Assembly: GCA_002336245.1 (NCBI GenBank) | Contig: DDDG01000003.1 | Span: 159,464 to 223,463, forward strand | Length of the DNA stretch: 64,000 bases | Reading direction: 5' to 3' | Origin: Flavobacteriales bacterium UBA1986 | Lineage (GTDB): Bacteria > Bacteroidota > Bacteroidia > Flavobacteriales_G > Salibacteraceae | Part shown: positions 45,927-55,020 of the stretch, piece by piece | How the letters are laid out: every line of letters starts with the position of its first letter | Numbering within the stretch: the first letter of the stretch is position 1 | The notes under the pieces: generated by a model | Told to the model about the DNA's origin: nothing | Databases searched by the model: none | What the model saw: the letters and a program-made list of their open reading frames with translations, nothing else | Made by a program: the position numbers and the translations under genes

Positions 45927-46858
45927 CGAGGGACTAAGATGTTTCTTGTTCGATTGCGGTCGATGTCCAGTTGCTCTTTCAATGCTTCAATGTTTTGAAA
46001 CTGGCGCTCTTCACGAATCCTTTTAACGAAACGTATTTTAAGGTCCTTTTCATATAAATCCTCATTAAAATTGAGCAAGTGCACTTCCAAGCTATGACGT
46101 TTCTTTTCGTCAACCGTCGGCCGAACACCAATGTTCATCATGGCTGGCAACCACTTTTCTCCACGAAAAACCTCCACCGCATAAACCCCATCCATTGGAA
46201 TCAGTTTGTAGCGCTCCTTTACTTTAAGGTTGGCCGTAGGATAGCCCAACTCTCTACCCTTTTGACTTCCGTGCACAACTTTACCGTGCAGCATATAATA
46301 ATGACCAAGAAAGCTATTTGCCAATTCTACGTTCCCTTCCTCTAAGGATTGTCGAATCTTGGTCGAGGAGATGTTCACATTCTCTAGGTCTTCTGCTGGA
46401 ATCTCTTCCACTTCGAAGTCGAATACCTCAGCGAAATCGGTGAGCGATTCATAACCCCCTTCACGGTTGCGACCAAAGTGGTGATTGTAACCGATGACTA
46501 GAGCATCAATGCCAACTTTGTTTACCAAGAGATCGCGCACAAACTCAAGAGACGAAAGTCGACTGAAATCGTGAGTGAATGGATGTACTATAAGGTGATC
46601 CAGACCCGCTTCTTCAAGAAGTTGTTGTTTCTCTTCTGAAGAGTTGAGCAACTTTAAATCGCTGTTCTCGGGGAAGAGCACCAATCTAGGATGAGGATGA
46701 AAGGTGAGCAACACGCTCTCGCCACCCAACTTTTTCGCCTTGTCGCAAAGTCGTTTTAAAATCTTTCTGTGCCCGAGGTGAACCCCGTCGAAAGTTCCTG
46801 TTGTGAGAATCACTTTTCGATCGCTCTTGAAAGAGTCGATTCCGTGGTGTAATTTCAA
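45923..46858 (-). CDS. ribF: Bifunctional riboflavin kinase / FAD synthetase
   Basis: 311 aa. It makes FMN and then FAD. The FAD synthetase domain has TGTFDGVHLGHRKIL and the IGYNHHFGRNREG motif; the riboflavin kinase domain has GRELGYPTANL and MNIGVRPTV. The open frame runs 43 codons further upstream, but TTG 46858 gives MKLHHGIDSF, which fits family N-termini and follows the -7 box at 46922-46929. Confidence 0.95.
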   Translation of the reverse strand: MKLHHGIDSFKSDRKVILTTGTFDGVHLGHRKILKRLCDKAKKLGGESVLLTFHPHPRLVLFPENSDLKLLNSSEEKQQLLEEAGLDHLIVHPFTHDFSRLSSLEFVRDLLVNKVGIDALVIGYNHHFGRNREGGYESLTDFAEVFDFEVEEIPAEDLENVNISSTKIRQSLEEGNVELANSFLGHYYMLHGKVVHGSQKGRELGYPTANLKVKERYKLIPMDGVYAVEVFRGEKWLPAMMNIGVRPTVDEKKRHSLEVHLLNFNEDLYEKDLKIRFVKRIREERQFQNIEALKEQLDIDRNRTRNILVPR

Positions 46859-46921
46859 ATCTATTCTGTGATTGGAAGGAATACGTCTGAAGCCACACTT
46901 TTGTTTGGCTTTCAGATGGAG

Positions 46922-46929
46922 CAAAATTA
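46922..46929 (-). promoter_or_regulatory. -7 promoter box TAATTTTG (ribF)
   Basis: Consensus on the minus strand, 63 nt upstream of the ribF TTG. The 279-nt divergent region 46859-47137 holds this and the atpD promoter and nothing else I can identify. Confidence 0.5.
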
Positions 46930-47069
46930 GAATTTTTGTCAGAGCGACAGACCGCGGAATGTCCTTACCAAACCACTTGACAATCAAAGTCTTTCGACAA
47001 AAGTTGAAAGCCTGTTAATAAGCTGAGAAAGTTTTTATGGCTTGCCTTGGGACTTCTTTCTAAAACAAC

Positions 47070-47077
47070 TACTTTTG
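47070..47077 (+). promoter_or_regulatory. -7 promoter box TACTTTTG (atpD)
   Basis: Consensus box with a TTG at 47047-47049 at the expected -33 distance; leader of roughly 55 nt to the atpD ATG. Confidence 0.65.
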
Positions 47078-47137
47078 CCCCCGATTTTGAGGCCCAATTA
47101 ATGGGTCTTGTTTGACAACAAAAACGAGATAGTTCGC

Positions 47138-48646
47138 ATGTCTGCACAAATTGGTAAAATCACCCAAATCATCGGCCCAGTACTTGACGTAAGTTTCAAC
47201 ACTGAGGACGGACTTCCACAGATTCTAGACGCCTTGGAAGTGACCAAAGAAGATGGCACAGTAGTCATCTTAGAATGTCAACAACACATCGGAGAAGACA
47301 CAGTGCGAACCATTGCGATGGACGCAAGTGATGGTCTTACTCGTGGAATGGAGGTTCGCTCAACAGGTTCCCCAATCCTAATGCCAGTTGGCGATCAAGT
47401 AAATGGACGTCTGTTTAACGTAGTAGGTGACCCTATTGATGGGATCGGCGCTACAGACAAAACTGGTGGGTATGCCATTCACCGTGAAGCTCCGAGATTT
47501 GAAGATCTTTCAACTTCCTCTGAAGTACTCTACACAGGTATCAAAGTAATTGACCTCATCGAGCCTTATTCTAAAGGTGGTAAGATTGGTTTGTTCGGTG
47601 GTGCTGGTGTTGGTAAGACCGTACTTATTATGGAGTTGATCAACAACATCGCTAAAGGATACGAAGGTGTTTCAGTCTTCGCAGGTGTTGGAGAGCGTAC
47701 TCGTGAAGGAAACGATTTGCTCCGTGAGATGATCGAATCTGGCGTTATCAAATACGGTGATGCTTTTGTAAAAGACATGGAAGAAGGCGGATGGGATTTG
47801 AGTTTGGTTGACAAAGACGAACTCAAAAAATCACAAGCCACTTTGGTATTCGGCCAAATGAACGAACCTCCTGGTGCACGTGCACGTGTTGCCCTTTCAG
47901 GATTGACACTTGCTGAGTACTTCCGTGATGGTGACGAAGAAAGCGGTGGACGTGATATCCTTTTCTTCATCGATAACATCTTCCGCTTTACACAAGCTGG
48001 ATCTGAAGTTTCTGCACTTCTTGGTCGTATGCCTTCTGCCGTTGGTTACCAACCTACTTTGGCTTCTGAAATGGGCGCCATGCAAGAACGCATTACCTCA
48101 ACGAAACGTGGATCTATTACATCTGTACAGGCGGTTTACGTTCCTGCGGATGACTTGACGGATCCTGCTCCTGCAACGACTTTTGCTCACTTGGATGCGA
48201 ATACAGTATTGTCTCGTAAAATTGCTGAGCTCGGTATCTACCCAGCGGTTGATCCATTGGATTCTACCTCTAGAATTCTTACTCCAACGGTTGTTGGTGA
48301 AGAGCACTACGGTACTGCACAACGCGTAAAAGAAACACTTCAACGCTACAAAGAACTTCAAGACATTATTGCCATTCTGGGTATGGATGAATTGAGTGAA
48401 GAGGACAAAATGATTGTACACCGCGCACGTCGTGTTCAACGTTTCCTCTCTCAACCATTCCACGTTGCCGAGCAGTTCACCGGACTTCCTGGTGTATTGG
48501 TACCCATCGAAGAAACCATCAAAGGATTTAATATGATCCTAAACGGTGAAGTAGATGAGTATCCAGAAGCCGCCTTTAACTTGGTGGGTAACATCGAAGA
48601 AGCAATTGAAAAAGGTAAGGCCATGTTGGCCATGGAATCTCTCTAG
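47138..48646 (+). CDS. atpD: F1Fo ATP synthase subunit beta
   Basis: 502 aa catalytic subunit. P-loop GLFGGAGVGKTV, catalytic Glu in GERTREGNDL, and the DELSEED lever are present. ATG 47138 (MSAQIGKITQIIGPVLDVSF) fits the family; the frame is open 10 codons earlier. In this phylum atpD-atpC often lie apart from the other ATP synthase genes, as here. Confidence 0.98.
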   Translation: MSAQIGKITQIIGPVLDVSFNTEDGLPQILDALEVTKEDGTVVILECQQHIGEDTVRTIAMDASDGLTRGMEVRSTGSPILMPVGDQVNGRLFNVVGDPIDGIGATDKTGGYAIHREAPRFEDLSTSSEVLYTGIKVIDLIEPYSKGGKIGLFGGAGVGKTVLIMELINNIAKGYEGVSVFAGVGERTREGNDLLREMIESGVIKYGDAFVKDMEEGGWDLSLVDKDELKKSQATLVFGQMNEPPGARARVALSGLTLAEYFRDGDEESGGRDILFFIDNIFRFTQAGSEVSALLGRMPSAVGYQPTLASEMGAMQERITSTKRGSITSVQAVYVPADDLTDPAPATTFAHLDANTVLSRKIAELGIYPAVDPLDSTSRILTPTVVGEEHYGTAQRVKETLQRYKELQDIIAILGMDELSEEDKMIVHRARRVQRFLSQPFHVAEQFTGLPGVLVPIEETIKGFNMILNGEVDEYPEAAFNLVGNIEEAIEKGKAMLAMESL

Positions 48647-48649
48647 AAC

Positions 48650-48883
48650 ATGCAAGTAGAAATCCTTTCTCCAGATAAGACTTTGTACGCAGGCGAGGCG
48701 GATCACATCCAACTCCCTGGACAAGACGGATCGTTTGGTGTGTTAAACAACCACGCTCCACTCATCGCTGGCTTGAAAGAAGGAACGGTAAATTTGCGCT
48801 CTGGCGATGAAGAAAAAACCTTCGACATCAAAGGTGGTGTTGTTGAGGTTGTTTCGAATAAAGTCATCGTATTAGCGGAGTAA
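48650..48883 (+). CDS. atpC: F1Fo ATP synthase subunit epsilon, short form
   Basis: 77 aa, only the N-terminal beta-sandwich domain (MQVEILSPDKTLYAGEA ... GSFGVLNNHAPLI). The C-terminal helical hairpin that inhibits ATP hydrolysis in E. coli is absent, as is common in Bacteroidota. Three nt separate it from atpD. Confidence 0.95.
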   Translation: MQVEILSPDKTLYAGEADHIQLPGQDGSFGVLNNHAPLIAGLKEGTVNLRSGDEEKTFDIKGGVVEVVSNKVIVLAE

Positions 48884-48908
48884 TTCCAAAAGAGCAATCA
48901 ACTCTAAG

Positions 48909-48942
48909 AACCCTGTCTGCCTTTGGTGGATGGGGTTTTTTG
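48909..48942 (+). terminator. Terminator after atpDC
   Basis: AACCC pairs with GGGTT around an imperfect inner stem (CTGCC/GGTGG region), followed by six T. It closes the atpD-atpC transcript. Confidence 0.7.
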
Positions 48943-48969
48943 TTTTCAGGCTTATCCGTTTTTACCGCG

Positions 48970-49001
48970 AAGGTCACGAGGGATGCGCCAAGGTCACGAG
49001 G
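48970..49001 (+). repeat. Two copies of AAGGTCACGAGG at 20-bp spacing
   Basis: Identical 12-mers at 48970-48981 and 48990-49001. The second runs into the 3' end of the GxxExxY gene. A related 20-bp-period pair lies at 49864-49893, beyond the gene's other side. Confidence 0.85.
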
Positions 49002-49422
49002 ACTTCTTTGTGCCCTTTCTGAAATCTTTTTGCTCCTCGTGGTTCCAATAATCGTGTACAACCCGCCTAATTCCATGCTTCATTAAAGTGACATTGAAAT
49101 TCATCAGATAGCCAAGTTTGGAGTTGTTCAACTTAAGGTACGTGAGTATTTGCGCCAAATGAACCGGGTTGATAGATTCAACTGCCTTTAGCTCGATGAT
49201 AATTTGACCTTCGACGAGCAAATCAATTCGATATCCAACGTCCAATTGAACTTCACCATACACCAAGGGCAATCCTACTTGCGATCTGACTGAAAGACCT
49301 GCTTGTTCCAACTCCCACTTTAAGCTTGCTTCATAAGATGATTCAAGAAGCCCTGGGCCAAGTGTTCGGTGTACTTGAATTGCACAAGAAATAATTTTTG
49401 CTCCAATCTGCTCTAACCCCAT
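48994..49422 (-). CDS. GxxExxY protein (PD-(D/E)XK nuclease-like)
   Basis: 142 aa. The naming motif is seen in GPGLLESSYEASLKWELEQA, and the nuclease-type core in GYRIDLLVEGQIIIELKAVE. These proteins are common, patchily spread and of unknown function. The C-terminal codons run into the CACGAGG-type repeats, which suggests that the repeats and gene travel together. Its neighbours are housekeeping genes. Confidence 0.9.
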   Translation of the reverse strand: MGLEQIGAKIISCAIQVHRTLGPGLLESSYEASLKWELEQAGLSVRSQVGLPLVYGEVQLDVGYRIDLLVEGQIIIELKAVESINPVHLAQILTYLKLNNSKLGYLMNFNVTLMKHGIRRVVHDYWNHEEQKDFRKGTKKSS

Positions 49423-49518
49423 CCAACCAAACTAGTTCTTAGGCAATGGAAAGAACGAATGAGTTTAGTTGGGATTGAGACAAACAGTGTACTCAATAAC
49501 TGAACACTTAAAACTGAA

Positions 49519-49845
49519 TCACTTCAATTTCGGATTGTTCTTATGCCTGTCCTTATCGCGTTTAGTTTTGTTGTCCATGCGCTGCTTGAAGGCGGCTTCG
49601 AGGTCAATGCCGGTTTGGTTCGCTAAACAAATTAGGACGAATAAGGTGTCGGCAAGCTCCTCTCCTAGGTCTTTCGATTTATCGGACTCCTTTTCACTTT
49701 GTTCACCATAACGACGTGCAATGATGCGCGCAACTTCTCCCACTTCTTCTGTGAGTTGAGCCATATTGGTCAGTTCGTTGAAGTAGCGAACACCGATGGT
49801 GTTAATCCAATTATCTACTTCTTTCTGTGCTTCTTGGATTGTCAT
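49519..49845 (-). CDS. MazG-like nucleotide pyrophosphohydrolase
   Basis: 108 aa. The helical all-alpha NTP-PPase fold is shown by QLTEEVGEVARIIARRYGEQ and DLGEELADTLFVLICLANQ, with the metal-binding ExxE and ExxD sets. Small members hydrolyse (d)NTPs or modified nucleotides. It is distinct from the full-length MazG at 61699. The C-terminal 15 residues are very basic (KTKRDKDRHKNNPKLK). Confidence 0.9.
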   Translation of the reverse strand: MTIQEAQKEVDNWINTIGVRYFNELTNMAQLTEEVGEVARIIARRYGEQSEKESDKSKDLGEELADTLFVLICLANQTGIDLEAAFKQRMDNKTKRDKDRHKNNPKLK

Positions 49846-49863
49846 ATTCGTCTATTTTTAAAC

Positions 49864-49893
49864 CACGAAGTTCTCAAAGGCGACACGAAGTTC
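49864..49893 (+). repeat. Two copies of CACGAAGTTC at 20-bp spacing
   Basis: Copies at 49864-49873 and 49884-49893 in the 98-bp gap between the MazG-like gene and dtd. The period and the CACGA core match the pair beside the GxxExxY gene. Confidence 0.8.
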
Positions 49894-49943
49894 ACGATGT
49901 TCTTCATGCCGTTTGTGCCAACTCCGAGCAGTTTGCAGTTAAA

Positions 49944-50396
49944 TCATTCTTTCTGTTTCGTATCCAGCCAGATCGTTACTGGGCCGTCGTTCACCAACTC
50001 CACTTTCATATTGGCCCCGAACTTCCCGCTTTGCACAAATCCCGGAATCTCTTCTTCAAAGATCTCCAAGAGTCGTTCGAACTTTCTCCGTGCAACATCC
50101 GGCGAAGCCGCCTTTATGTAACTCGGCCGGTTCCCTTTTTTCGTTTTAGCGTGCAATGTGAACTGACTCACCAATAAGATCTCTTCTTCCACTTCCAGTA
50201 AGGAGCGATTCATCACGCCCTCTTCGTCCGAAAAAATTCGAAGATTCAGAATCTTATTCACCAACCATCTATCGTCTTCTTCATCGTCGGCGAGCTCAAT
50301 GCCCACAAAGACCAACAACCCGTGCTCAATGGAGCCCACCATCTTTAAATCAACTCGAACCTCTGCTCGATCTACACGCTGTATCAGTGCTCTCAT
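49944..50396 (-). CDS. dtd: D-aminoacyl-tRNA deacylase
   Basis: 150 aa. It removes D-amino acids (and glycine from tRNA-Ala) from mischarged tRNA. Motifs are the SQFTLHA substrate-pocket segment and the cross-subunit NDGPVTIWLD (Gly-cis-Pro). ATG overlaps the rsgA stop by 4 nt, so it is coupled to rsgA. Confidence 0.97.
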   Translation of the reverse strand: MRALIQRVDRAEVRVDLKMVGSIEHGLLVFVGIELADDEEDDRWLVNKILNLRIFSDEEGVMNRSLLEVEEEILLVSQFTLHAKTKKGNRPSYIKAASPDVARRKFERLLEIFEEEIPGFVQSGKFGANMKVELVNDGPVTIWLDTKQKE

Positions 50397-51301
50397 CTGT
50401 ACTTGCTGTCTTCGTCTTCTAGTAAGATGTTGAGATAACTCTTGTAGCGCGATTCCGCTATAAGGCCCAGTTCTACTGCATCTTTAACTGCACAGCCCGG
50501 TTCATCTGAATGCTGACAATTGCTGAATTTGCAATGAGCCAAAACGGCTTTCATTTCAGGAAAAAAGTGAGAGAGAGATTTCTTATCGATCTCAATGACT
50601 CCAAAACCTCGAATGCCTGGAGTGTCGATCAGAAACCCGCCAAAGGCCAATGGATGCATCTCTGCGAAGGTGGTGGTGTGTTGACCCGTTTCGTGATATT
50701 CTGAAATCTCGCCGGTCATGGCTTTTATCTTGGGGTCGATTAAATTCACCAAAGTTGACTTACCGACACCCGAATGACCTGCAAGTAAAGTCACCCGATC
50801 CTTAAAACGTTCTTGAAGGGCTGGTGGGTCCTGAACCAATGACATGGGAAGAACCTCGAAGCCAGCTGCCTCATATATTGCGGTGAAAGCCACTTGCTCT
50901 TCTGGTGTTAAGAGATCTGTTTTATTTAGAAGAAGGATGCATTTAATGCCGTGAGCTTCGGTGGCTGCCAACACCCGGTCGATGAATTCGAAGCTGGTTT
51001 TTGGCTCTTTCAAGCTCACCATCAAGAACATTTGATCTACGTTGCAGGCAAGGAAATGAAGACGTTTGGAAAGCTTGATGGACCTTCTGAGTAAGAAGTT
51101 TTTTCTCGGAAGAAGTTCTTCGATGCGCCATTCTTCAACCGCTTGCGCAATGCGTACGCGGTCTCCAACGGCCACTGGATTGGTAGCACGGAATCCTTCT
51201 AGCCTCAGCTTACCGCGCAAACGGCAGTCGAGCTCCTCACCTTCCGACAAAACTCGATACCAACTTCCTGTGGATTTTAATACCACTCCTTCCCTACTCA
51301 T
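50393..51301 (-). CDS. rsgA: Ribosome small-subunit biogenesis GTPase RsgA
   Basis: 302 aa. An OB domain comes first (GVVLKSTGSWYRVL), then a circularly permuted G domain, with LNKTDL (G4) before GHSGVGKSTLVN (G1) and DTPGIRGFG (G3). A C-terminal zinc site follows (CKFSNCQHSDEPGCAV). It helps the final steps of 30S assembly. ATG 51301 (MSREGVVLKS) is preferred over a TTG three codons upstream. Confidence 0.97.
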   Translation of the reverse strand: MSREGVVLKSTGSWYRVLSEGEELDCRLRGKLRLEGFRATNPVAVGDRVRIAQAVEEWRIEELLPRKNFLLRRSIKLSKRLHFLACNVDQMFLMVSLKEPKTSFEFIDRVLAATEAHGIKCILLLNKTDLLTPEEQVAFTAIYEAAGFEVLPMSLVQDPPALQERFKDRVTLLAGHSGVGKSTLVNLIDPKIKAMTGEISEYHETGQHTTTFAEMHPLAFGGFLIDTPGIRGFGVIEIDKKSLSHFFPEMKAVLAHCKFSNCQHSDEPGCAVKDAVELGLIAESRYKSYLNILLEDEDSKYR

Positions 51302-51352
51302 ACCGACCAAAAATAAGGATTGTAGGCCGTGACTTAAGGAAGTTGATTGTGC

Positions 51353-51360
51353 TATTTTCG
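51353..51360 (+). promoter_or_regulatory. -7 promoter box TATTTTCG (gldA)
   Basis: TTCG variant of the -7 box, 12 nt upstream of the gldA ATG, with a TTG at 51329-51331 near the -33 position. Confidence 0.5.
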
Positions 51361-51372
51361 CAGCACATCAAT

Positions 51373-52281
51373 ATGTCAATCTCAGTTCAGCACATTCATA
51401 AAGTCTACGGCAAGCAAAAAGCGCTAGACGATCTCAGCTTTGAAATTGGGAAAGGAGAACTGGTTGGTTTTTTGGGTCCGAACGGTGCCGGAAAATCAAC
51501 AATGATGAAAATCTTGACTTCCTATATCTCCTCTACCGAAGGAGTTGTAAAAGTCTGTGGCTTTAATGTAGACGAAGCTCCTCTTGAAGTACAAAAACGC
51601 ATTGGATACTTGCCGGAGCACAACCCACTGTACCTCGACATGTACGTTCGTGAGTTTTTACTCTTCATTGCAGGAATTCATAAAATCAAGAAGAAAAAGG
51701 AGCGAGTTGAAGAAGTGATTGAACTGGTGGGTTTAACCCCTGAAAGTGGCAAGCGCATTTCCGCACTCTCCAAGGGTTACCGCCAACGAGTTGGTCTTGC
51801 GCAGGCAATTCTGCACGACCCAGAGGTTCTCATTCTCGACGAACCTACCACTGGATTGGACCCAAACCAAATTCTAGAAATTCGTCAGCTCATCAAAGAC
51901 TTGAGTAAAGAAAAGACGGTGATGATGTCGACCCACATCATGCAAGAAGTGGAAGCCATTTGCGATCGCGTTCTCATCGTTCATGAAGGCAAACTGGTGG
52001 CCGATAAAAGCGTAAAAGAACTTATTGGCAAGAGCTCTGCTGGTCAGGTGATTGTGATGGAATTTGACTCAGAAATTGAAGAATCCTTCTTCTCTGAATT
52101 GGGTCTTTCTAAGATTGAAAAAATAGGAGAAAAGGAATGGCGCTTGAGCTCAGAATCGAGCGAAGATTTGCGTCCGAAACTCTTTCAATTGGCTGTCGAC
52201 AACAAACTTTCTGTGCTATCCATGAAGGTAGAAGCAGGCAGCCTTGAAGACGTCTTTAAAAAGCTCACCAAGAAAGCCTGA
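51373..52281 (+). CDS. gldA: Gliding motility ABC transporter ATP-binding protein GldA
   Basis: 302 aa. Walker A GPNGAGKST, signature LSKGYRQR, Walker B VLILDEP and the switch His in STHIMQEVEAICDRV. The segment YLPEHNPLYLDMYVREFLLF closely matches GldA of Flavobacterium johnsoniae. GldA works with membrane subunits GldF and GldG, which are not in the window. In some species this transporter is dispensable for gliding. ATG 51373 follows the -7 box; the frame is open 10 codons earlier. Confidence 0.9.
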   Translation: MSISVQHIHKVYGKQKALDDLSFEIGKGELVGFLGPNGAGKSTMMKILTSYISSTEGVVKVCGFNVDEAPLEVQKRIGYLPEHNPLYLDMYVREFLLFIAGIHKIKKKKERVEEVIELVGLTPESGKRISALSKGYRQRVGLAQAILHDPEVLILDEPTTGLDPNQILEIRQLIKDLSKEKTVMMSTHIMQEVEAICDRVLIVHEGKLVADKSVKELIGKSSAGQVIVMEFDSEIEESFFSELGLSKIEKIGEKEWRLSSESSEDLRPKLFQLAVDNKLSVLSMKVEAGSLEDVFKKLTKKA

Positions 52282-52289
52282 TATTTTGC

Positions 52290-52297
52290 TAATTTCG
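52290..52297 (+). promoter_or_regulatory. -7 promoter box TAATTTCG (metK)
   Basis: TTCG-type box 22 nt before the metK ATG. No SAM riboswitch is seen in the short leader. Confidence 0.5.
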
Positions 52298-52319
52298 CCC
52301 ACCATCAAGTACTGAGAAT

Positions 52320-53582
52320 ATGCCCTACTTATTTACCTCTGAATCTGTCTCGGAAGGACACCCAGACAAAGTCGCTGATCAGATTTCTGATTCGCTCCTC
52401 GACCACTTTCTCGCTTTCGACCCAAGCAGTAAAGTTGCATGCGAAACACTTGTAACTACTGGGCAAGTAATTCTTGCTGGAGAAGTTAAGAGCAACACTT
52501 ACCTCGACGTTCAGAAGATTGCTCGAGATGTAATCAAGAAAATTGGCTACACCAAGTCTGAGTACATGTTTGAAGCGAACTCTTGTGGGGTTCTATCTGC
52601 GATTCATGAGCAGTCGCCCGACATTAACCAGGGTGTCGACCGCGAAGACAAAGAAGAACAAGGCGCTGGAGACCAAGGAATGATGTTCGGTTACGCCTCC
52701 AACGAAACCGCCAACTACATGCCTTTGGCCTTAGACCTTTCTCACCGAATTTTACGTGAATTGGCTGCCATCCGCCACGAAGGTCACCCAATAGAGTACC
52801 TACGTCCGGATGCAAAATCGCAGGTAACCATCGAATATTCCGATGATCACAAACCATTGCGCATTGATGCGATTGTGGTTTCAACTCAGCACGACGACTT
52901 CGACGCAAGTGAGGGAAGAATGTTGGAGACGATTAAAAAAGACATCATCGATGTTTTGATTCCACGGGTAAAAGCGCATTTGACTCCAGATGTTCAAGCC
53001 CTTTTTGGAGGTGACATTAAATACCACATCAACCCAACTGGCAAATTTGTTATTGGTGGTCCTCACGGGGATTCTGGCCTGACGGGAAGAAAGATTATTG
53101 TGGACACTTACGGTGGAAAAGGAGCCCACGGTGGTGGAGCATTTTCAGGAAAAGACCCAAGTAAGGTTGACCGTTCTGCCGCTTACGCAACGCGTCACAT
53201 CGCGAAGAACTTAGTTGCTGCAGGAGTATGCAATGAAGTTCTCGTTCAAGTTTCTTACGCCATTGGAGTTGTGGAGCCAATGGGCATCTACATCAACACA
53301 TACGGTAGTGCAAATGTGGATATGACCGACATGGTAATCAGCAAGCACGTAGAAGGCTTGTTCGATTTGCGTCCGGCCTCAATCGAAAGAAATTTAAAGC
53401 TGAGAAACCCCATCTATTCTGAAACCGCTGCCTACGGACACATGGGCCGTGAACCAATTGAGGTTAAAAAGGTTTTTGAGAATGGAAGTGGTGAAAAATC
53501 TGAACACTTTGTTGAGCTTTTCACATGGGAAAAATTGGACCGAGTAGATGATATAAAAAAGGCTTTTGGAATTAGCGCTTGA
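52320..53582 (+). CDS. metK: S-adenosylmethionine synthase
   Basis: 420 aa. It makes SAM from methionine and ATP. Motifs: EGHPDKVADQISD, GDQGMMFGYA, and the glycine-rich GGKGAHGGGAFSGKDPSKVD. It supplies the methyl cycle that AhcY (38297-39616) closes. Confidence 0.98.
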   Translation: MPYLFTSESVSEGHPDKVADQISDSLLDHFLAFDPSSKVACETLVTTGQVILAGEVKSNTYLDVQKIARDVIKKIGYTKSEYMFEANSCGVLSAIHEQSPDINQGVDREDKEEQGAGDQGMMFGYASNETANYMPLALDLSHRILRELAAIRHEGHPIEYLRPDAKSQVTIEYSDDHKPLRIDAIVVSTQHDDFDASEGRMLETIKKDIIDVLIPRVKAHLTPDVQALFGGDIKYHINPTGKFVIGGPHGDSGLTGRKIIVDTYGGKGAHGGGAFSGKDPSKVDRSAAYATRHIAKNLVAAGVCNEVLVQVSYAIGVVEPMGIYINTYGSANVDMTDMVISKHVEGLFDLRPASIERNLKLRNPIYSETAAYGHMGREPIEVKKVFENGSGEKSEHFVELFTWEKLDRVDDIKKAFGISA

Positions 53583-53608
53583 AGCGCCCTCTGAATGCAG
53601 CTTTTAAA

Positions 53609-53616
53609 TAATTTTG
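53609..53616 (+). promoter_or_regulatory. -7 promoter box TAATTTTG (nqr operon)
   Basis: Consensus box 42 nt before the nqrA ATG and 26 nt after metK. It probably drives nqrABCDEF-apbE, since later gaps are 0-10 nt. Confidence 0.6.
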
Positions 53617-53658
53617 CCGCGTCCTATCCAAAGGCAACCCGAACTGAAGAATAAATTC

Positions 53659-55011
53659 ATGGGATCGAACATCAAAATTAATAAAGGGGTCGACGTTAAG
53701 TTACAAGGCCGCCTCGAAAGCGATGAAATTAATCAGCTGAGCTCCAGCACCTACGCCCTACTTCCCTCAAATTTTCATGGAGTAACTCCGAAAATGGAAG
53801 TAAAAGCTGGTGATGAAGTCTTGGCCGGAACACCGCTTTTCCACGATAAATTTCAAGAACAAGTAAAATTCTGCGCCCCAGTAAGTGGTGAGGTAGTGGA
53901 AGTTGTTCGCGGTGAAAAACGAAAAATTCTAGAAGTCAAAATTCTTGCGGACAAAGAACTTCGATTCAAAGATTTCGGCGCTTCCGACCCATCGAACATG
54001 GATGGAGAAGCCGTGAAAAATCACTTGCTCGCAAGCGGCGCATGGCCTTTCGTGATGCAACGTCCGTACGATGTCATTGCGAATCCATCGCACGACCCTA
54101 AGGCGATTTTCATCAGCACCTTCAGCAGCGCTCCTCTTGCTCCGGATTTAGATTTTCAAATCAAGGCGGAACTTGAGCACTTTAAAGTTGCTCTTACTGC
54201 GATGGCTAAATTGACCAAAGGGAAAGTTCATGTGAGCGTTCGAGGAGGCTCTGATTCTTCTTACCTAAGTGGAATCTCAGGCATTGAAGTGCACGAAGTA
54301 TATGGATCTCACCCAGCAGGAAATGTAGGCACGCAGATTCATAAAATTGACCCAATTAATAAAGGAGAGTTCGTTTGGACTGTTGACGTACCTGGTTTAT
54401 TGACCATCGGACGTCTGTTTAAAACAGGTCATTTCGACACCAGTCGTTTGGTTGCAACCACAGGAGCAGCTATGAGCAAACGCTCATACTTCAAAGCTTA
54501 CGCAGGAATCGAATTGAGCAAAGCCCTTGAGGGTCGTTTCGACGCCAAGTCCGGAGCGAGACTCATCGGAGGAAACGTACTCACTGGGGCCACAACTTCA
54601 CATGATTCTTTCCTAGGCTTCTACGATTATCAGCTAACGGCAATCCCAGAAGTAGAAGATCGTGAGTTTTTCGGTTGGATTGCTCCTGGATTGAACAAGT
54701 TCAGCATGTCGAACACCTTCTTCGGCTGGATGACTCCAAACAAAGAATACAATCTCAACACTTCGCTCAACGGTGAGGAGCGGGCTTTTGTAATGTCCGG
54801 ACAATACGAAAAAGTATTTCCAATGGACATCTACCCCGTTCAATTGCTGAAAGCCATTTTGGTGGAGGACATTGAACTCATGGAAAACCTCGGAATTTAT
54901 GAGGTGGCACCAGAGGATTTTGCCCTTTGTGAAGTAGTATGTACCTCTAAGATCAATTCTCAAGCGATTGTTCGCAGCGGTCTAGATCTCATGATTCAAG
55001 AAATGTCCTAA
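53659..55011 (+). CDS. nqrA: Na+-translocating NADH:quinone reductase subunit A
   Basis: 450 aa, peripheral subunit of the sodium pump, implicated in quinone binding. It opens IKINKGVDVKLQGR and has the lipoyl/RnfC-like VKAGDEVLAGTPLFHDK and the later GHFDTSRLVATTGAAM. ATG 53659 fits the family; the frame opens 15 codons earlier, next to the -7 box. Confidence 0.97.
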   Translation: MGSNIKINKGVDVKLQGRLESDEINQLSSSTYALLPSNFHGVTPKMEVKAGDEVLAGTPLFHDKFQEQVKFCAPVSGEVVEVVRGEKRKILEVKILADKELRFKDFGASDPSNMDGEAVKNHLLASGAWPFVMQRPYDVIANPSHDPKAIFISTFSSAPLAPDLDFQIKAELEHFKVALTAMAKLTKGKVHVSVRGGSDSSYLSGISGIEVHEVYGSHPAGNVGTQIHKIDPINKGEFVWTVDVPGLLTIGRLFKTGHFDTSRLVATTGAAMSKRSYFKAYAGIELSKALEGRFDAKSGARLIGGNVLTGATTSHDSFLGFYDYQLTAIPEVEDREFFGWIAPGLNKFSMSNTFFGWMTPNKEYNLNTSLNGEERAFVMSGQYEKVFPMDIYPVQLLKAILVEDIELMENLGIYEVAPEDFALCEVVCTSKINSQAIVRSGLDLMIQEMS

Positions 55012-55020
55012 AGACTTAAG

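Noticed and set aside
46856..46863. TAGATTTG as the ribF promoter
   Set aside because: It contains the TTG start codon itself; the box at 46922-46929 fits better.
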